Shown here: positions 8,801 to 15,161 of the stretch, one piece after another
How the letters are laid out: the number at the start of each line of letters is the position of its first letter
How positions within the stretch are numbered: the stretch's first letter is position 1
Source of the DNA: Spirogloea muscicola
Lineage: Eukaryota > Streptophyta > Zygnematophyceae > Spirogloeales > Spirogloeaceae
Length of the DNA: 16,067 nucleotides
Reading direction: 5' to 3'
Assembly (NCBI GenBank): GCA_009602725.1
Contig: WELB01000041.1
Coordinates: forward strand, 1-16,067
Notes under the pieces: model-generated
Seen by the model: the letters and a program-made list of their open reading frames with translations, nothing else
Database searches by the model: none
What the model was told of the DNA's origin: nothing
Made by a program: the position numbers and the translations under genes

Positions 8801-10872
8801 TCTCCAAATTCAAAGAAGCAGAAGATGGAGGATGCCACAGTTGACATTGATACATTAACTATGAAGCTTGACACAAGCAAAGAGACAGAGCAGGGCATTG
8901 CAGAGAAGATGCGTTTGCTGGAAGCTGCAGTACGTCAGACCCTGCGCAGCGGTGGCGAGCTTCACTTCACTGATGCTGACTTCCCACCATCATCAAGCTC
9001 CCTCCATCTGAACCCCAGCCACCCTCTGCCAAAGCTCAGGGTATCCCTTTCCTTCCTTCCCTTGTTGCGTCGTTTGCTCTTGCGGTACCCTCGTATTTAT
9101 GTGTGTGCTGAGATATCTCCTTGACTTGAGCAGGGGGTGAGCCAATGGATGCGGCCTTCGCAGTTCTTACTGCAGTCTGGGTCTAGTGCACAGCCCAGCC
9201 TCTTCTCTAGTACCTTGAACGCATCTGACGTCTGCCAGGTCAGTAAGGACCATTCATTCGTATTTCTTTGATGAAAGCGAGGACAAATAGAGTTGCATGA
9301 GATTGGAAGATGACCTGGAGGGCATTGCCAGATGAGGACTGCTCGTTTTGTCCACAGGGACGACTTGGTGATTGTTGGTTCCTGAGCGCCGTGGCTGTGC
9401 TGACGGAGGCTTCACGCATCTCAAATGTCATCATAACACCTGAATACAACGAGGAGGGGATCTATACTGTCCGCTTTTGTATACAGGTATTGTTGCAATG
9501 ACTTCTACGACCAAGGGAAGGCTCAGGATGTCTGAAAGATTTCAGATTCTCCAGAAGACCGCTTGCCAGCCGTGGTTTGATTCTGTTCAATTGCATATTG
9601 CATTGTGAACAGGGTGAATGGGTGCCAGTTGTGGTGGACGACTGGATCCCTTGCTGCGGGCAGGGAAGGCCTGCGTTTGCGACCAGTCGAGCAGGAGGGG
9701 GCGTGTTGTGGGTGATGCTGTTGGAGAAGGCATATGCCAAGCTCCATGGTTCATATGAGGCGCTCGAAGGAGGCGTGGTGCAGGATGCGCTCGTGGATCT
9801 CACGGGGGGTGCTGGCGAAGAGATTGATCTCACAGGGGCGGACTCCCTCCTGGACCTCGCTTCAGGCCGGCTTTGGGAGCAGCTGCTGCGCTTCAAGGGC
9901 CATGGCTTCCTGCTGGGTGCAGGTTCGCCGTCTGGTAGCGATGCCGAGGTATCAGCAAAAGGCATTGTCCAGGGCCATGCGTACTCCCTCCTCAGTGTTG
10001 TGGAAGTTGATGGCCACCGGTTGCTGCAAATACGCAATCCTTGGGGGGACGAGGTGGAGTGGAATGGAGCTTGGTGCGACAGCTCTCCACTGTGGACAGA
10101 GCGTCTGAAGCACAAACTGGGGTACAAGCCGCAGGTGATCATGGAGCATGAGCGGCCCATCCAAACCTGCAGCTGCACCTCCTAACGGCTTGTTTGCGTT
10201 TGCGCATTTTAACACAGGCCCCCTTCTTACCTTGTGTTAGGCTGCGGATGGCATCTTCTGGATGGCGTGGGACGACTTTCAGCTCCACTTCCGGTCGCTC
10301 TATGTCTGCCGGTTGTACCCGCCCAACATGCGTACAGTCCAGCGGTCACAATGGAGCGGGACATCGGCAGGGGGCTGCTCCAACTTTGACAACTGGCACC
10401 ACAATCCCCAGTTCCTCCTCAAGGCCATGCCAGGCCCCAACTCGCGGCTGCCGCTGCACGTTTTCATCACCCTCACCCAGGTACTTACTGGTGTGACCGG
10501 TGGCCTCCATGCCTGCACCTTGACCACATCTTTTATTTTGTGATCTTGCACTGACTCTGCAAGCATCACCTGCAGGGCTCCAACAATGGTGCAAAGCGGG
10601 GTCGCAAATCTCTTGGAGACTCTTCACATTTCTACATTGGCATTCGCGTGGTCCGGCGCAATGGCAGAAAATGCGGGCCAGTTCTGTATGCTCACGAAGC
10701 TATTGGGGGTTCTGACTATGTAAATACCCGGGAGGTTGCTTGTGAATTGATATTGGAACCTGATATCAAAGGCTACACGATTGTGCCGACAACGTATGCA
10801 CCTGGAGAGGAGGCATTGTTCCTTCTTTCTGTCTTCACCTCCACACCTGTCACACTGGAGCCTCTGTACTAG
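363..10872 (+). CDS. DEK1: DEK1-like phytocalpain (transmembrane calpain protease), 30 exons
   Basis: Cysteine protease of the DEK1/TML-calpain family, expected at the plasma membrane. In plants it controls positional signalling, epidermal fate and division-plane orientation. Exons: 363-496, 902-1149, 1316-1498, 1715-1844, 1997-2127, 2441-2555, 2739-3378, 3723-3836, 3944-4002, 4170-4347, 4452-4707, 4875-5025, 5111-5222, 5393-5564, 5661-5731, 5864-5955, 6096-6258, 6375-6446, 6549-6758, 6927-7055, 7176-7291, 7461-7803, 7909-8304, 8436-8528, 8636-9040, 9134-9238, 9358-9486, 9613-10134, 10241-10480, 10576-10872. They join to 2001 residues; from memory the Arabidopsis protein is about 2150. All introns are GT-AG and all phases agree. 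Plant-like motifs occur throughout: SWIYAREWP (exon 2), DEYVRQAYSFA (exon 4), WVHNGYGF (exon 10), GRLGDCWFLSAVAVL (exon 27), GSYEALEGG (exon 28), GYTIVPTT (exon 30). The catalytic triad is C1612, H1771, N1791. An in-frame TAA 18 nt upstream supports the start. Least certain are exon 1 and the exon 23/24 junction. Confidence 0.93.
2369..2440 (+). repeat. 34-bp tandem duplication at the 3' end of DEK1 intron 5
   Basis: The segment starting agagtggctc at 2369 is repeated at 2403 with few changes (period 34). The second copy runs straight into the cag acceptor of exon 6 at 2440. The first copy ends in ttgtag, a weak possible acceptor. The duplication covers the likely branch-point and acceptor zone. 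Confidence 0.75.
2806..3279 (+). other. DEK1: DEK1 domain: hydrophilic loop between TM9 and TM10
   Basis: Exon 7 residues about 337-494 form a polar, Ser/Asp/Glu-rich loop. It starts with a basic RLDARRAALTDTIKQLR segment, continues through a Ser-rich acidic stretch, and ends with a more ordered part (FMLEQKGWDASRIEAAIHG) before the FPERMYSVLSL entry to the next membrane segment. At about 158 residues it is shorter than the land-plant loop (roughly 270 by memory). In moss the loop is needed for normal three-dimensional growth. The Ser-rich middle has no family I recognise. Confidence 0.75.
3280..6258 (+). other. DEK1: DEK1 domain: second membrane block (TM10-TM23)
   Basis: The end of exon 7 and exons 8 to 17 (residues about 495-983) encode about 14 more hydrophobic segments, ending with two in exon 17. 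Landmarks shared with plant DEK1 include PLWVHNGYGF in exon 10, WFSTYR in exon 11, LPLFCAPAL in exon 12 and FGFALSRP at the end of exon 17. Short exons (59 to 256 nt) often hold one membrane segment each. The total of 23 agrees with the usual DEK1 model, although hand counting could miss or split one. Confidence 0.78.
6375..7803 (+). other. DEK1: DEK1 domain: juxtamembrane arm with coiled-coil
   Basis: Exons 18 to 22 (residues about 984-1273) encode the cytosolic linker arm. Conserved pieces are NKDVIVQAMSRA (exon 18), GRIVLPRHDLLKL (exon 19), HARILMLEEAISAEWISMW with FGGHFLLLL (exon 20), and LRQFLHKIGFADLDASKIRNW (exon 21). Exon 22 begins with a Glu/Arg-rich stretch (EQEEAAEAAIARKREEEARG) that should form a helix or coiled coil, then becomes Ser/Thr-rich and poorly conserved. 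In plants the arm connects the membrane part to LamG-calpain and contains autolytic processing sites; that role here is inferred. Confidence 0.75.
6848..6883 (+). repeat. 18-bp tandem duplication in DEK1 intron 19
   Basis: Two adjacent 18-bp copies beginning gctgaggatagca lie within intron 19 and differ at one base (gaaca versus aaaca). The repeat is intronic and no function is suggested. Confidence 0.75.
7909..8724 (+). other. DEK1: DEK1 domain: LamG-like (concanavalin-like) module
   Basis: Exons 23, 24 and the start of exon 25 (residues about 1274-1465) match the LamG-like beta-sandwich preceding the protease in DEK1. Signatures are ISLRIVRKG, then DNRWHRVAISLDSNSG and AYVDGQPDG in exon 23, TLRLGSWALMDWEARSQ in exon 24 and VQLWGRALVESEVLAAHSAL in exon 25. 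The exon 23/24 join (8304 to 8436) is chosen because it keeps phase 0 and restores the LG strand motif. The segment around the join (CECAQ/VLKYENASLL) is poorly conserved and could be spliced slightly differently. Confidence 0.72.
8960..10320 (+). other. DEK1: DEK1 domain: CysPc calpain protease core
   Basis: The end of exon 25, exons 26 to 28 and the start of exon 29 (residues from about 1545) encode the papain-like calpain core. It enters with FTDADFPP, then VSQWMRP and the SDVCQ/GRLGDCWFLSA join. Catalytic Cys1612 is encoded at 9373-9375, His1771 (GIVQGHAYS) at 9976-9978 and Asn1791 (QIRNPWG) at 10036-10038. The oxyanion Gln is present in the SDVCQ motif. FATSR, WVMLLEKAYAKLHGSY and DLTGGAGEEIDL match plant DEK1 closely. 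Nothing indicates a dead enzyme. Calcium-site residues were not checked one by one. Confidence 0.93.
10321..10872 (+). other. DEK1: DEK1 domain: C-terminal calpain beta-sandwich (C2L/domain III)
   Basis: Exons 29 (from about residue 1851) and 30 encode the C2-like domain that follows the protease core in calpains. Visible marks are SAGGCSNFDNWHHNPQF, LPLHVFITLTQ, HFYIGIRVVR, GGSDYVNTREVACELIL and KGYTIVPTTYAPGEEA. Translation stops at TAG 10870-10872, two residues after the usual LEPL ending. In calpains this domain contributes to calcium-dependent regulation and membrane binding. There is no penta-EF hand, as expected for phytocalpain. Confidence 0.9.
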
Positions 10873-11234
10873 GAGCATGCAGTATTGGGCTGTTGCATGT
10901 ACGCCTTCCATTAGCAGGAAGGCTCAGGCAGAGGGCCCCTTCTGAAAATGCAAGCTCAGCAGTAGAGACGTGAGCGCGCCATGTCACTTGCGCTCGCCTC
11001 TCTCCTTCCTGCCTGGCCTTTTCAAATTGAGCCCTGCATAGCCTCTTTGAAGCCTCGCAGATCCAGCAGCTGCCAGCAGGTCTTCATACTAGCAGGAGCA
11101 CTCCCATTGCAGGGATACTTATATAGCCTTCCTAACAGCCTTAGCGCCCACATTCCCACTTGCTGGAATGGTCCCCTAATTGGGACCACCTGCCATGGCC
11201 AGATCACTAGTCATGCAGTCATCCAGATTGTCAA

Positions 11235-11240
11235 AATAAA
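11235..11240 (+). promoter_or_regulatory. Candidate polyadenylation signal AATAAA
   Basis: A canonical AATAAA hexamer lies about 365 nt after the DEK1 stop codon. It is a candidate only, because the hexamer occurs often by chance and no transcript end is known. Confidence 0.3.
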
Positions 11241-11337
11241 TGTTTGGGTGTACTTGACCAGAAAATGGTTGTGGAGCGTTGACATCTTGGGCAGACAAGA
11301 AGTACTTGGAATTGCATCTACTTCTATATAAGGATAG

Positions 11338-11365
11338 TGTTGGTGGGAAATATAGTCGCCAACAC
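11338..11365 (+). other. Perfect 7-bp hairpin in the putative DEK1 3' UTR
   Basis: gtgttgg at 11338-11344 pairs perfectly with ccaacac at 11359-11365 around a 14-nt loop, about 35 nt before a TGTAA. It may be an RNA stem near the transcript end, or chance. No T-run follows, so it is not a bacterial-type terminator. Confidence 0.35.
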
Positions 11366-11383
11366 GGGGCTACTGTTTACTCA

Positions 11384-11626
11384 TCCATGGACGAATTCAT
11401 GTAATTGAAGGTTGGCTGATGGATTGAGCAATGCAATGTCATGGTCTTCCTTTGCTTCGAATTTGGTACGCGCAAGTTTCAACTGCTGCTGCTGTTGTCG
11501 CTGCAGCTCCTGCGGCGCGCATGATGCCCCTCGTCTTGCCCCATGCTCAACCTCCCCGCAGATGAGTGAGACCAAGGCACAGGCAAAGGACACCCCAAGG
11601 ATCTGCACCGCCTGGCGAGCAAGTCA
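11384..11626 (-). CDS. Possible exon of a small membrane-anchored protein (unrecognised)
   Basis: A minus-strand frame runs from about 11626 to a stop near 11381. It starts with one hydrophobic segment (ILGVSFACALVSLICGEV) followed by a polar, Gln-rich and charged tail (ELQRQQQQQLKLARTKFEAK) ending in FVHG. It lacks a convincing ATG: an in-frame TGA lies just upstream. Two acceptor-like sequences (ccag and tgcag) sit just upstream of the hydrophobic segment, so it could be the last exon of a small gene convergent with DEK1. I do not recognise the family. The Gln run could be a CAG microsatellite and the whole frame could be chance. Confidence 0.25.
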
Positions 11627-12230
11627 AGCCATAGCTAGGGTGTTCAATGACGTTCCATGCAAAGTGCTACAAGAATGAGACAGGGAGTACGTCTTGTTGG
11701 ACAATCCAGTGGGCATACTAAGTATCTCGGATGAAGGCAGATAAAAGGGTGTTCTACACATGGGTATCAATGGCCTCATCTAGTTTTTATGCCTTGCAAG
11801 AATCAATCGGCTCAAGATGCTGTGTGGAGTCTAAATTTGTTAGTTGCCTTCTTACTGCACCTCTGGTCAGGAGTAGCGATTCAGGCGACACGAAGCCCCA
11901 CAAAATCTTCGATAAAAGAAGGCTCTTCTGAACAGGTTATTGCTATGCAAGCCCAGCAGGAGTATGACTTTGACGCCTTTTGTACGAGGTCAGATCTAGG
12001 ACATTTGCCTCTGCTCGCAGGGAGAATGAAGGCCTAGTGATGCAGATATAACTTTCTGATCCGCCCGTTGAACAGAGACGCGGAGTTAATTATCGGAACT
12101 TTCTTCAATCGTCTTTCTATCACAATAGTCTCAACACGAAGGTCAAGCTGCAAAGCATGAAGTCATATTTCTGAAGAACCTAAATGCAGCTAGGGAATCT
12201 GTTACTTTGCTACATAGTTTGACTTTCTGA
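11627..12230. other. No gene recognised
   Basis: Short frames of 60 to 80 codons exist on both strands, but none shows a domain, a signal or plausible splice partners. Base composition is moderate and resembles DEK1 introns and UTR. It could contain upstream exons of the possible minus-strand gene at 11384-11626; I could not identify any. Confidence 0.4.
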
Positions 12231-12231
12231 T

Positions 12232-12360
12232 GCGGCAGGAAAGGCCTGACAGATGGCTGGAGACTAGGCACCCCACCAGGCTGATCAACGTTGGACTGTC
12301 AATGCAGCAGGAAAGGCTTGATGTCTGCCTGGAGACCAGGCAACTCACCAGACTGATAGA
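12232..12360 (+). repeat. Two-copy 72-bp direct repeat
   Basis: The word gcaggaaagg at 12235 recurs at 12307 with similar flanking sequence: gacagatggctggagactaggca in the first copy against gatgtctgcctggagaccaggca in the second, followed by caccag-ctgat in both. The period is exactly 72 nt, or 24 codons, and an 87-codon plus-strand frame (12230-12493) spans both copies. The frame stays open, but the protein has no recognisable domain. This may be a decayed repeat element. Confidence 0.6.
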
Positions 12361-12693
12361 GAGGGAATATTGTCTGCTTCCTCAAGTGGAGAAATGTGCA
12401 GCCCGACGTTGTAGGACAAGAATGCATGGTGCTGGCACTGAAACACGCGAAACGGGAGGCGGTTGCACTTCACACTGTTGGAAAGGGCTCTAGCTTTAAG
12501 CTCTTTCACAGCATAATGAGAGCTCTGGTTCAGGTGGGGCTTTGATGGAGAAGCGGCTCCCCTTGAGGGAGTGCCACTCTATACTCACGTCTGCCCATGG
12601 TGGTGATGGCAGCAGACTCCAAGGAAGCAGTCAGGCAGCAAATCAAGGAGGGTGGCGTGGGTGCTTGCAAGCAAAGAGCAGCTGTACGTGTAA

Positions 12694-13180
12694 GGACTGC
12701 ATAGCCCGCCTCCTGCGACGAGCGTTGGGCGCCGTTGGATCGACGCAGTCGGTGGTGACGACGTCTGCAATGAGCCGGGGCCCCCTTGCCCAGCGCGCTG
12801 GCGATGAGATCGGCGCGCCGAGCATCGAGGCGGCCATCCGCCCCAGCTGTCAGAGGCATGACACTGGAGTTTCCAGTGCCACTCTGTAGCCTGCCTCCAT
12901 GAAGATACCGTACACTGCATTCCGTAGCAGGTCGTGAGTGCCGGTCCGCTCCCCACCGCGTGCACATTGGAGCATGTGGGCTGCCAGAGACGCCGCGTCT
13001 GGACTGGGACTGCGCTCGCCGCATTCACACTGCACCACGCCGCTGAGGGTGGATGGAGGCCGAGGAGGTGGTGTACAGCCGTGCAAAAGACGCTGTCGGG
13101 CATCCGGAGGGAGTTGTATATGGGCAAGGCGGACAACCAGGCTGCAGCCCCTGGGGAGGATGCATAAGCAGCCGCGCGCA
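12694..13180 (-). pseudogene. Degenerate reverse transcriptase C-terminal fragment, left palindrome arm
   Basis: Reading leftward from the palindrome centre, minus-strand frames give LRMPDSVFCTAVHHLLGLHPP, then CECGERSPSPDAASLAAHML, then HDLLRNAVYGIFMEAGYRVA, then MPLTAGADGRLDARRADLIA, then LIADVVTTDCVD. This order (F..A...LGL, a C-x-CG/H zinc-like motif, a HD.LR helix, RxADL, DV) resembles the post-polymerase tail of many non-LTR retrotransposon ORF2 proteins. The pieces fall in different frames, so the copy is broken. Similarity to the plus arm stops near 12694, where unrelated sequence begins. No polymerase motif (such as YxDD) is present. The assignment comes from pattern memory, not a search. 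Confidence 0.55.
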
Positions 13181-13708
13181 GCCCCAGAGGTCGTCGGCTG
13201 GCAGAAGCCCCATCGCCCTGGTGAAAGAGGCCACGCGCGGCTGCTCTCGGCATCCTCCCAGGGGCTGCAGCTTGGTTGTCTGCCTTGCCGATCTACGACG
13301 CGCTCCAGATGCCAGACGATTTCGCACGGCTGTACATCGCCTCCTCGGCCTCCATCCACCTTGCCTCAGTGGTGTACAGCAGTGTGAGTGCGGCGAACGT
13401 AGTCCAGACGAGACGTCTTTGGCCCATATGCTCCAGTACGCAGGGGAGGGGAGCGGACCTTCACCCACGACTTGCTCCGCAATGTGGTGTACAGCATTTT
13501 CGTGGAAGCCGGTCACACTGTGGCGCCGGAAGGTTCCAGCGTCATGCCTCTGACAGCTGGGGCGGATGGCCGCCTCCATGCTCGGCGCGCCGACCTCGTC
13601 GCTAGCGCGCTCGCGGGGGGCCCTGGCTCAACGCCGACGTCGTTACCACCGGCTGCGTCGATTCCAGGAGCGGCCGGCGCTCGTCGCAGGAGGCGGGCCA
13701 CGCAGTCC
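12694..13708. repeat. Near-palindrome of about 1 kb (inverted repeat, arms about 490 bp)
   Basis: The left arm (about 12694-13180), reverse-complemented, aligns along its length with the right arm (about 13232-13708), with a spacer of roughly 50 nt. Anchor pairs include gtcatgcctctgacagctgg (right, about 13541; left, reverse complement ending about 12861), ccgcgcg at 13172 with cgcgcgg at 13234, and the QCECGERS-coding segment at about 13029 (minus) and 13380 (plus). All give a centre near 13201-13206. The arms differ by scattered substitutions and small indels, so this is an aged duplication and not an assembly mirror copy. Both arms encode the same reverse-transcriptase-like tail in divergent orientation. 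Confidence 0.85.
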
Positions 13709-13935
13709 GCCGAGCGGCGAGCGTCAAGGAACGCAACTACGCCGATCACCCAGCGGGCGACAAGTTCGTCCCGCTGGCCGTCGACGCGCATGGGGCGTTT
13801 GGGCCCCGCTGCCTCGGCCTCCTTCTGCGCCTTGCGCGGCGTGCAATGGCCCGCCGCCAAGGGCAGCAGAGCGAGCAGCCCGGCTTCAATGCCGCCGGGT
13901 CGCTGGCTCAAGTGTGCCAGATGCACCTGGCCATC
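13232..13935 (+). pseudogene. Degenerate reverse transcriptase C-terminal fragment, right palindrome arm
   Basis: The plus strand carries the same tail as the left arm and extends further. It reads FRTAVHRLLGLHPP, QCECGERSPDETSLAHMLQ, LRNVVYSIFVEAGHTV, MPLTAGADGRLHARRADLVA, then after a frame change ADVVTTGCVDSRSGRRSSQE, AASVKERNYADHP, DKFVPLAVDAHGAFGPRCL and GSLAQVCQMHLAI. The block K..Y.....F.PLAVD..G is characteristic of the end of many non-LTR reverse transcriptases. The frame change falls at or near a G6 run at about 13615-13620; in the later frame a TAG occurs at 13603, so both frames are needed. There is no intact protein and no catalytic domain. Confidence 0.6.
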
Positions 13936-13989
13936 CCCCACCCCTCGCAATGTGCCTCCATGGCTGGGTATGCCGTGGCCTGCGCCGCC

Positions 13990-14265
13990 CCGGCCAAGGA
14001 GCTAAAACACGATGACCACCCACGGGACGACAGGTTCCCGCTCGCCATCGACACTCCGCTGCCTTGGGCGCTCGGTGGCTCGAGCTGCTCCACCAGCTCT
14101 TACGACGCGCTATCGCCCGTTGCAGCCATGGGAAGCCGGTGGACATCCATGCCGCCGGCTCGCTCGCGCAGGTGTATCGCATGCGCTTGGCCGTCTCGCT
14201 GCAGCGGTCCATGGCTCGTGCGATCCATCTCCGCGCCGGTCGTGCCCTTGCAGCCACCTCTGGCC
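13990..14265 (+). pseudogene. Second, tandem copy of the reverse transcriptase tail
   Basis: About 265 bp downstream of the first tail, the same series recurs in diverged form: AKELKHDDHPRDDRFPLAID (compare SVKERNYADHPAGDKFVPLAVD), then in another frame WLELLHQLLRRAIARC and HAAGSLAQVYRMRLAVSLQR. KE-to-KE spacing is 270 nt and GSLAQV-to-GSLAQV spacing is 260 nt, so one copy has a net indel. The plus-strand frame of copy 1 stays open through both copies, from 13621 to 14517. It could be a tandem duplication within one element or two element ends joined together. Confidence 0.5.
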
Positions 14266-14784
14266 CTCGCCAGGGGACCAGCTACCACGAGCCTACCTTC
14301 TCCGACCTGCGGTTACTTAGTAGGGGTTACAGAATTCTTTCGTAGCTACTTGCTTCCGTGTCTGCTTCAGCGCTCTTCCCTGGCCATCTCCCTGCAGCAG
14401 AGGTCCCTTGCCCTTGCCGTCCACGTTACGTGCAGGTCGCGTCTTGGCTGCTGCCTCCCATTTCCGTCAGGGCGACGTCTTTCCGCCCTCTTGGCTAATA
14501 CGACCTCCATTTACTGACTAGAGGTTACCGAGAGCCTACTTGCTGACGTCTTAGCGTTTTATATCTTGCTTCTTGTGCCATCCGGCCCCAAGGTCCACCC
14601 TTGGCAGGGCGGACCTGGCGAGAGGTATCCCAGGGCGGACAGACCGCCTGCGCCTGGGCGGGCCGCTTGCCCGTCAAGCGGCTAGCGGCCTTGTAGCTTG
14701 GCAGTCCCGTAAACTTACAGACAGCTACATACACGGGCATGATACATTACCAGCACCGTTTGGCGTGACCAAACGGTCGGAACG
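14266..14784. other. No gene recognised; possible repeat-element 3' region
   Basis: The open plus-strand frame from the reverse-transcriptase tails ends at 14517. A weak third echo of the tail (LAISLQQRSLALAV, from about 14380) can be seen. Similar short phrases, ggttac with ctacttgc, occur near 14324-14353 and 14523-14543, suggesting a small diverged duplication. No poly(A) tract or clear target-site duplication was found. Confidence 0.35.
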
Positions 14785-15161
14785 TCACACGTATTGTGCC
14801 AAAGTCTGCCATTCATCATGTGTGAGACACGTCAAGCATGCGTCAGAGCCTGGTGAGAGGAAAGGGATCCTCCCAGGGTTCCTAAGTTGATGTACTGACA
14901 ACTGAAAGCTGTGGCATTGCCTCAAGGAGTACAAAGATTCTCTCATGAACAATTGAGGGTTATCCTCGTGCTGCTCAGTAGCTTTCCCAGCTTTGCATTT
15001 TGCACTGCCAACAACAACCAGCAACCACGGCAGTCTAGCTTAGCGATTCAATGTGTACCTCAATACATACATAGGCGAGATACTTGAAATACACCCCATA
15101 TATGGTTTGGAAGCTGGCGGCACGGCACGTTTCGCTTGCCACCCCGCAGTCATCTGGCTGG
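14785..15161 (-). other. Probable 3' flank of the cupin_5 gene
   Basis: This stretch lies immediately downstream of the cupin_5 stop on the minus strand and is less GC-rich than that gene. A 79-codon minus-strand frame (14785-15024) shows no domain. The region is most simply 3' UTR and intergenic sequence. A minus-strand TGTAA occurs at 14715-14719, about 440 nt past the stop, and is only a weak candidate polyadenylation signal. Confidence 0.35.

Larger units (their letters stand above)
10873..11410 (+). other. DEK1: Probable 3' UTR of the DEK1-like gene
   Basis: No convincing coding frame follows the DEK1 stop for about 500 nt. Two candidate polyadenylation signals are visible: AATAAA at 11235-11240 (the canonical eukaryotic form, used in streptophytes) and TGTAA at 11400-11404 (the form favoured in chlorophyte algae). 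Which is used is unknown. The region also holds a small inverted repeat (ggtccc/gggacc, 11170-11187) and a longer hairpin at 11338-11365. Confidence 0.45.

Noticed and set aside
9462-10178. 238-codon minus-strand frame
   Set aside because: It lies antisense to the highly conserved CysPc exon 28, is low-complexity (Ser/Pro/Arg) and has no recognisable domain; it is a shadow frame.
12694-13708. Palindrome as an assembly mirror artefact
   Set aside because: The arms differ by many substitutions and small indels, which a duplicated-read artefact would not produce. Long-read support was not available, so this is a judgement.
13897-14260. ABC1/UbiB-type kinase, suggested by GSLAQVYRMRLAV
   Set aside because: The phrase resembles the ABC1 kinase AAS-GQV motif only superficially. 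It recurs in tandem, adjoins reverse-transcriptase tail motifs, and no kinase motifs follow.
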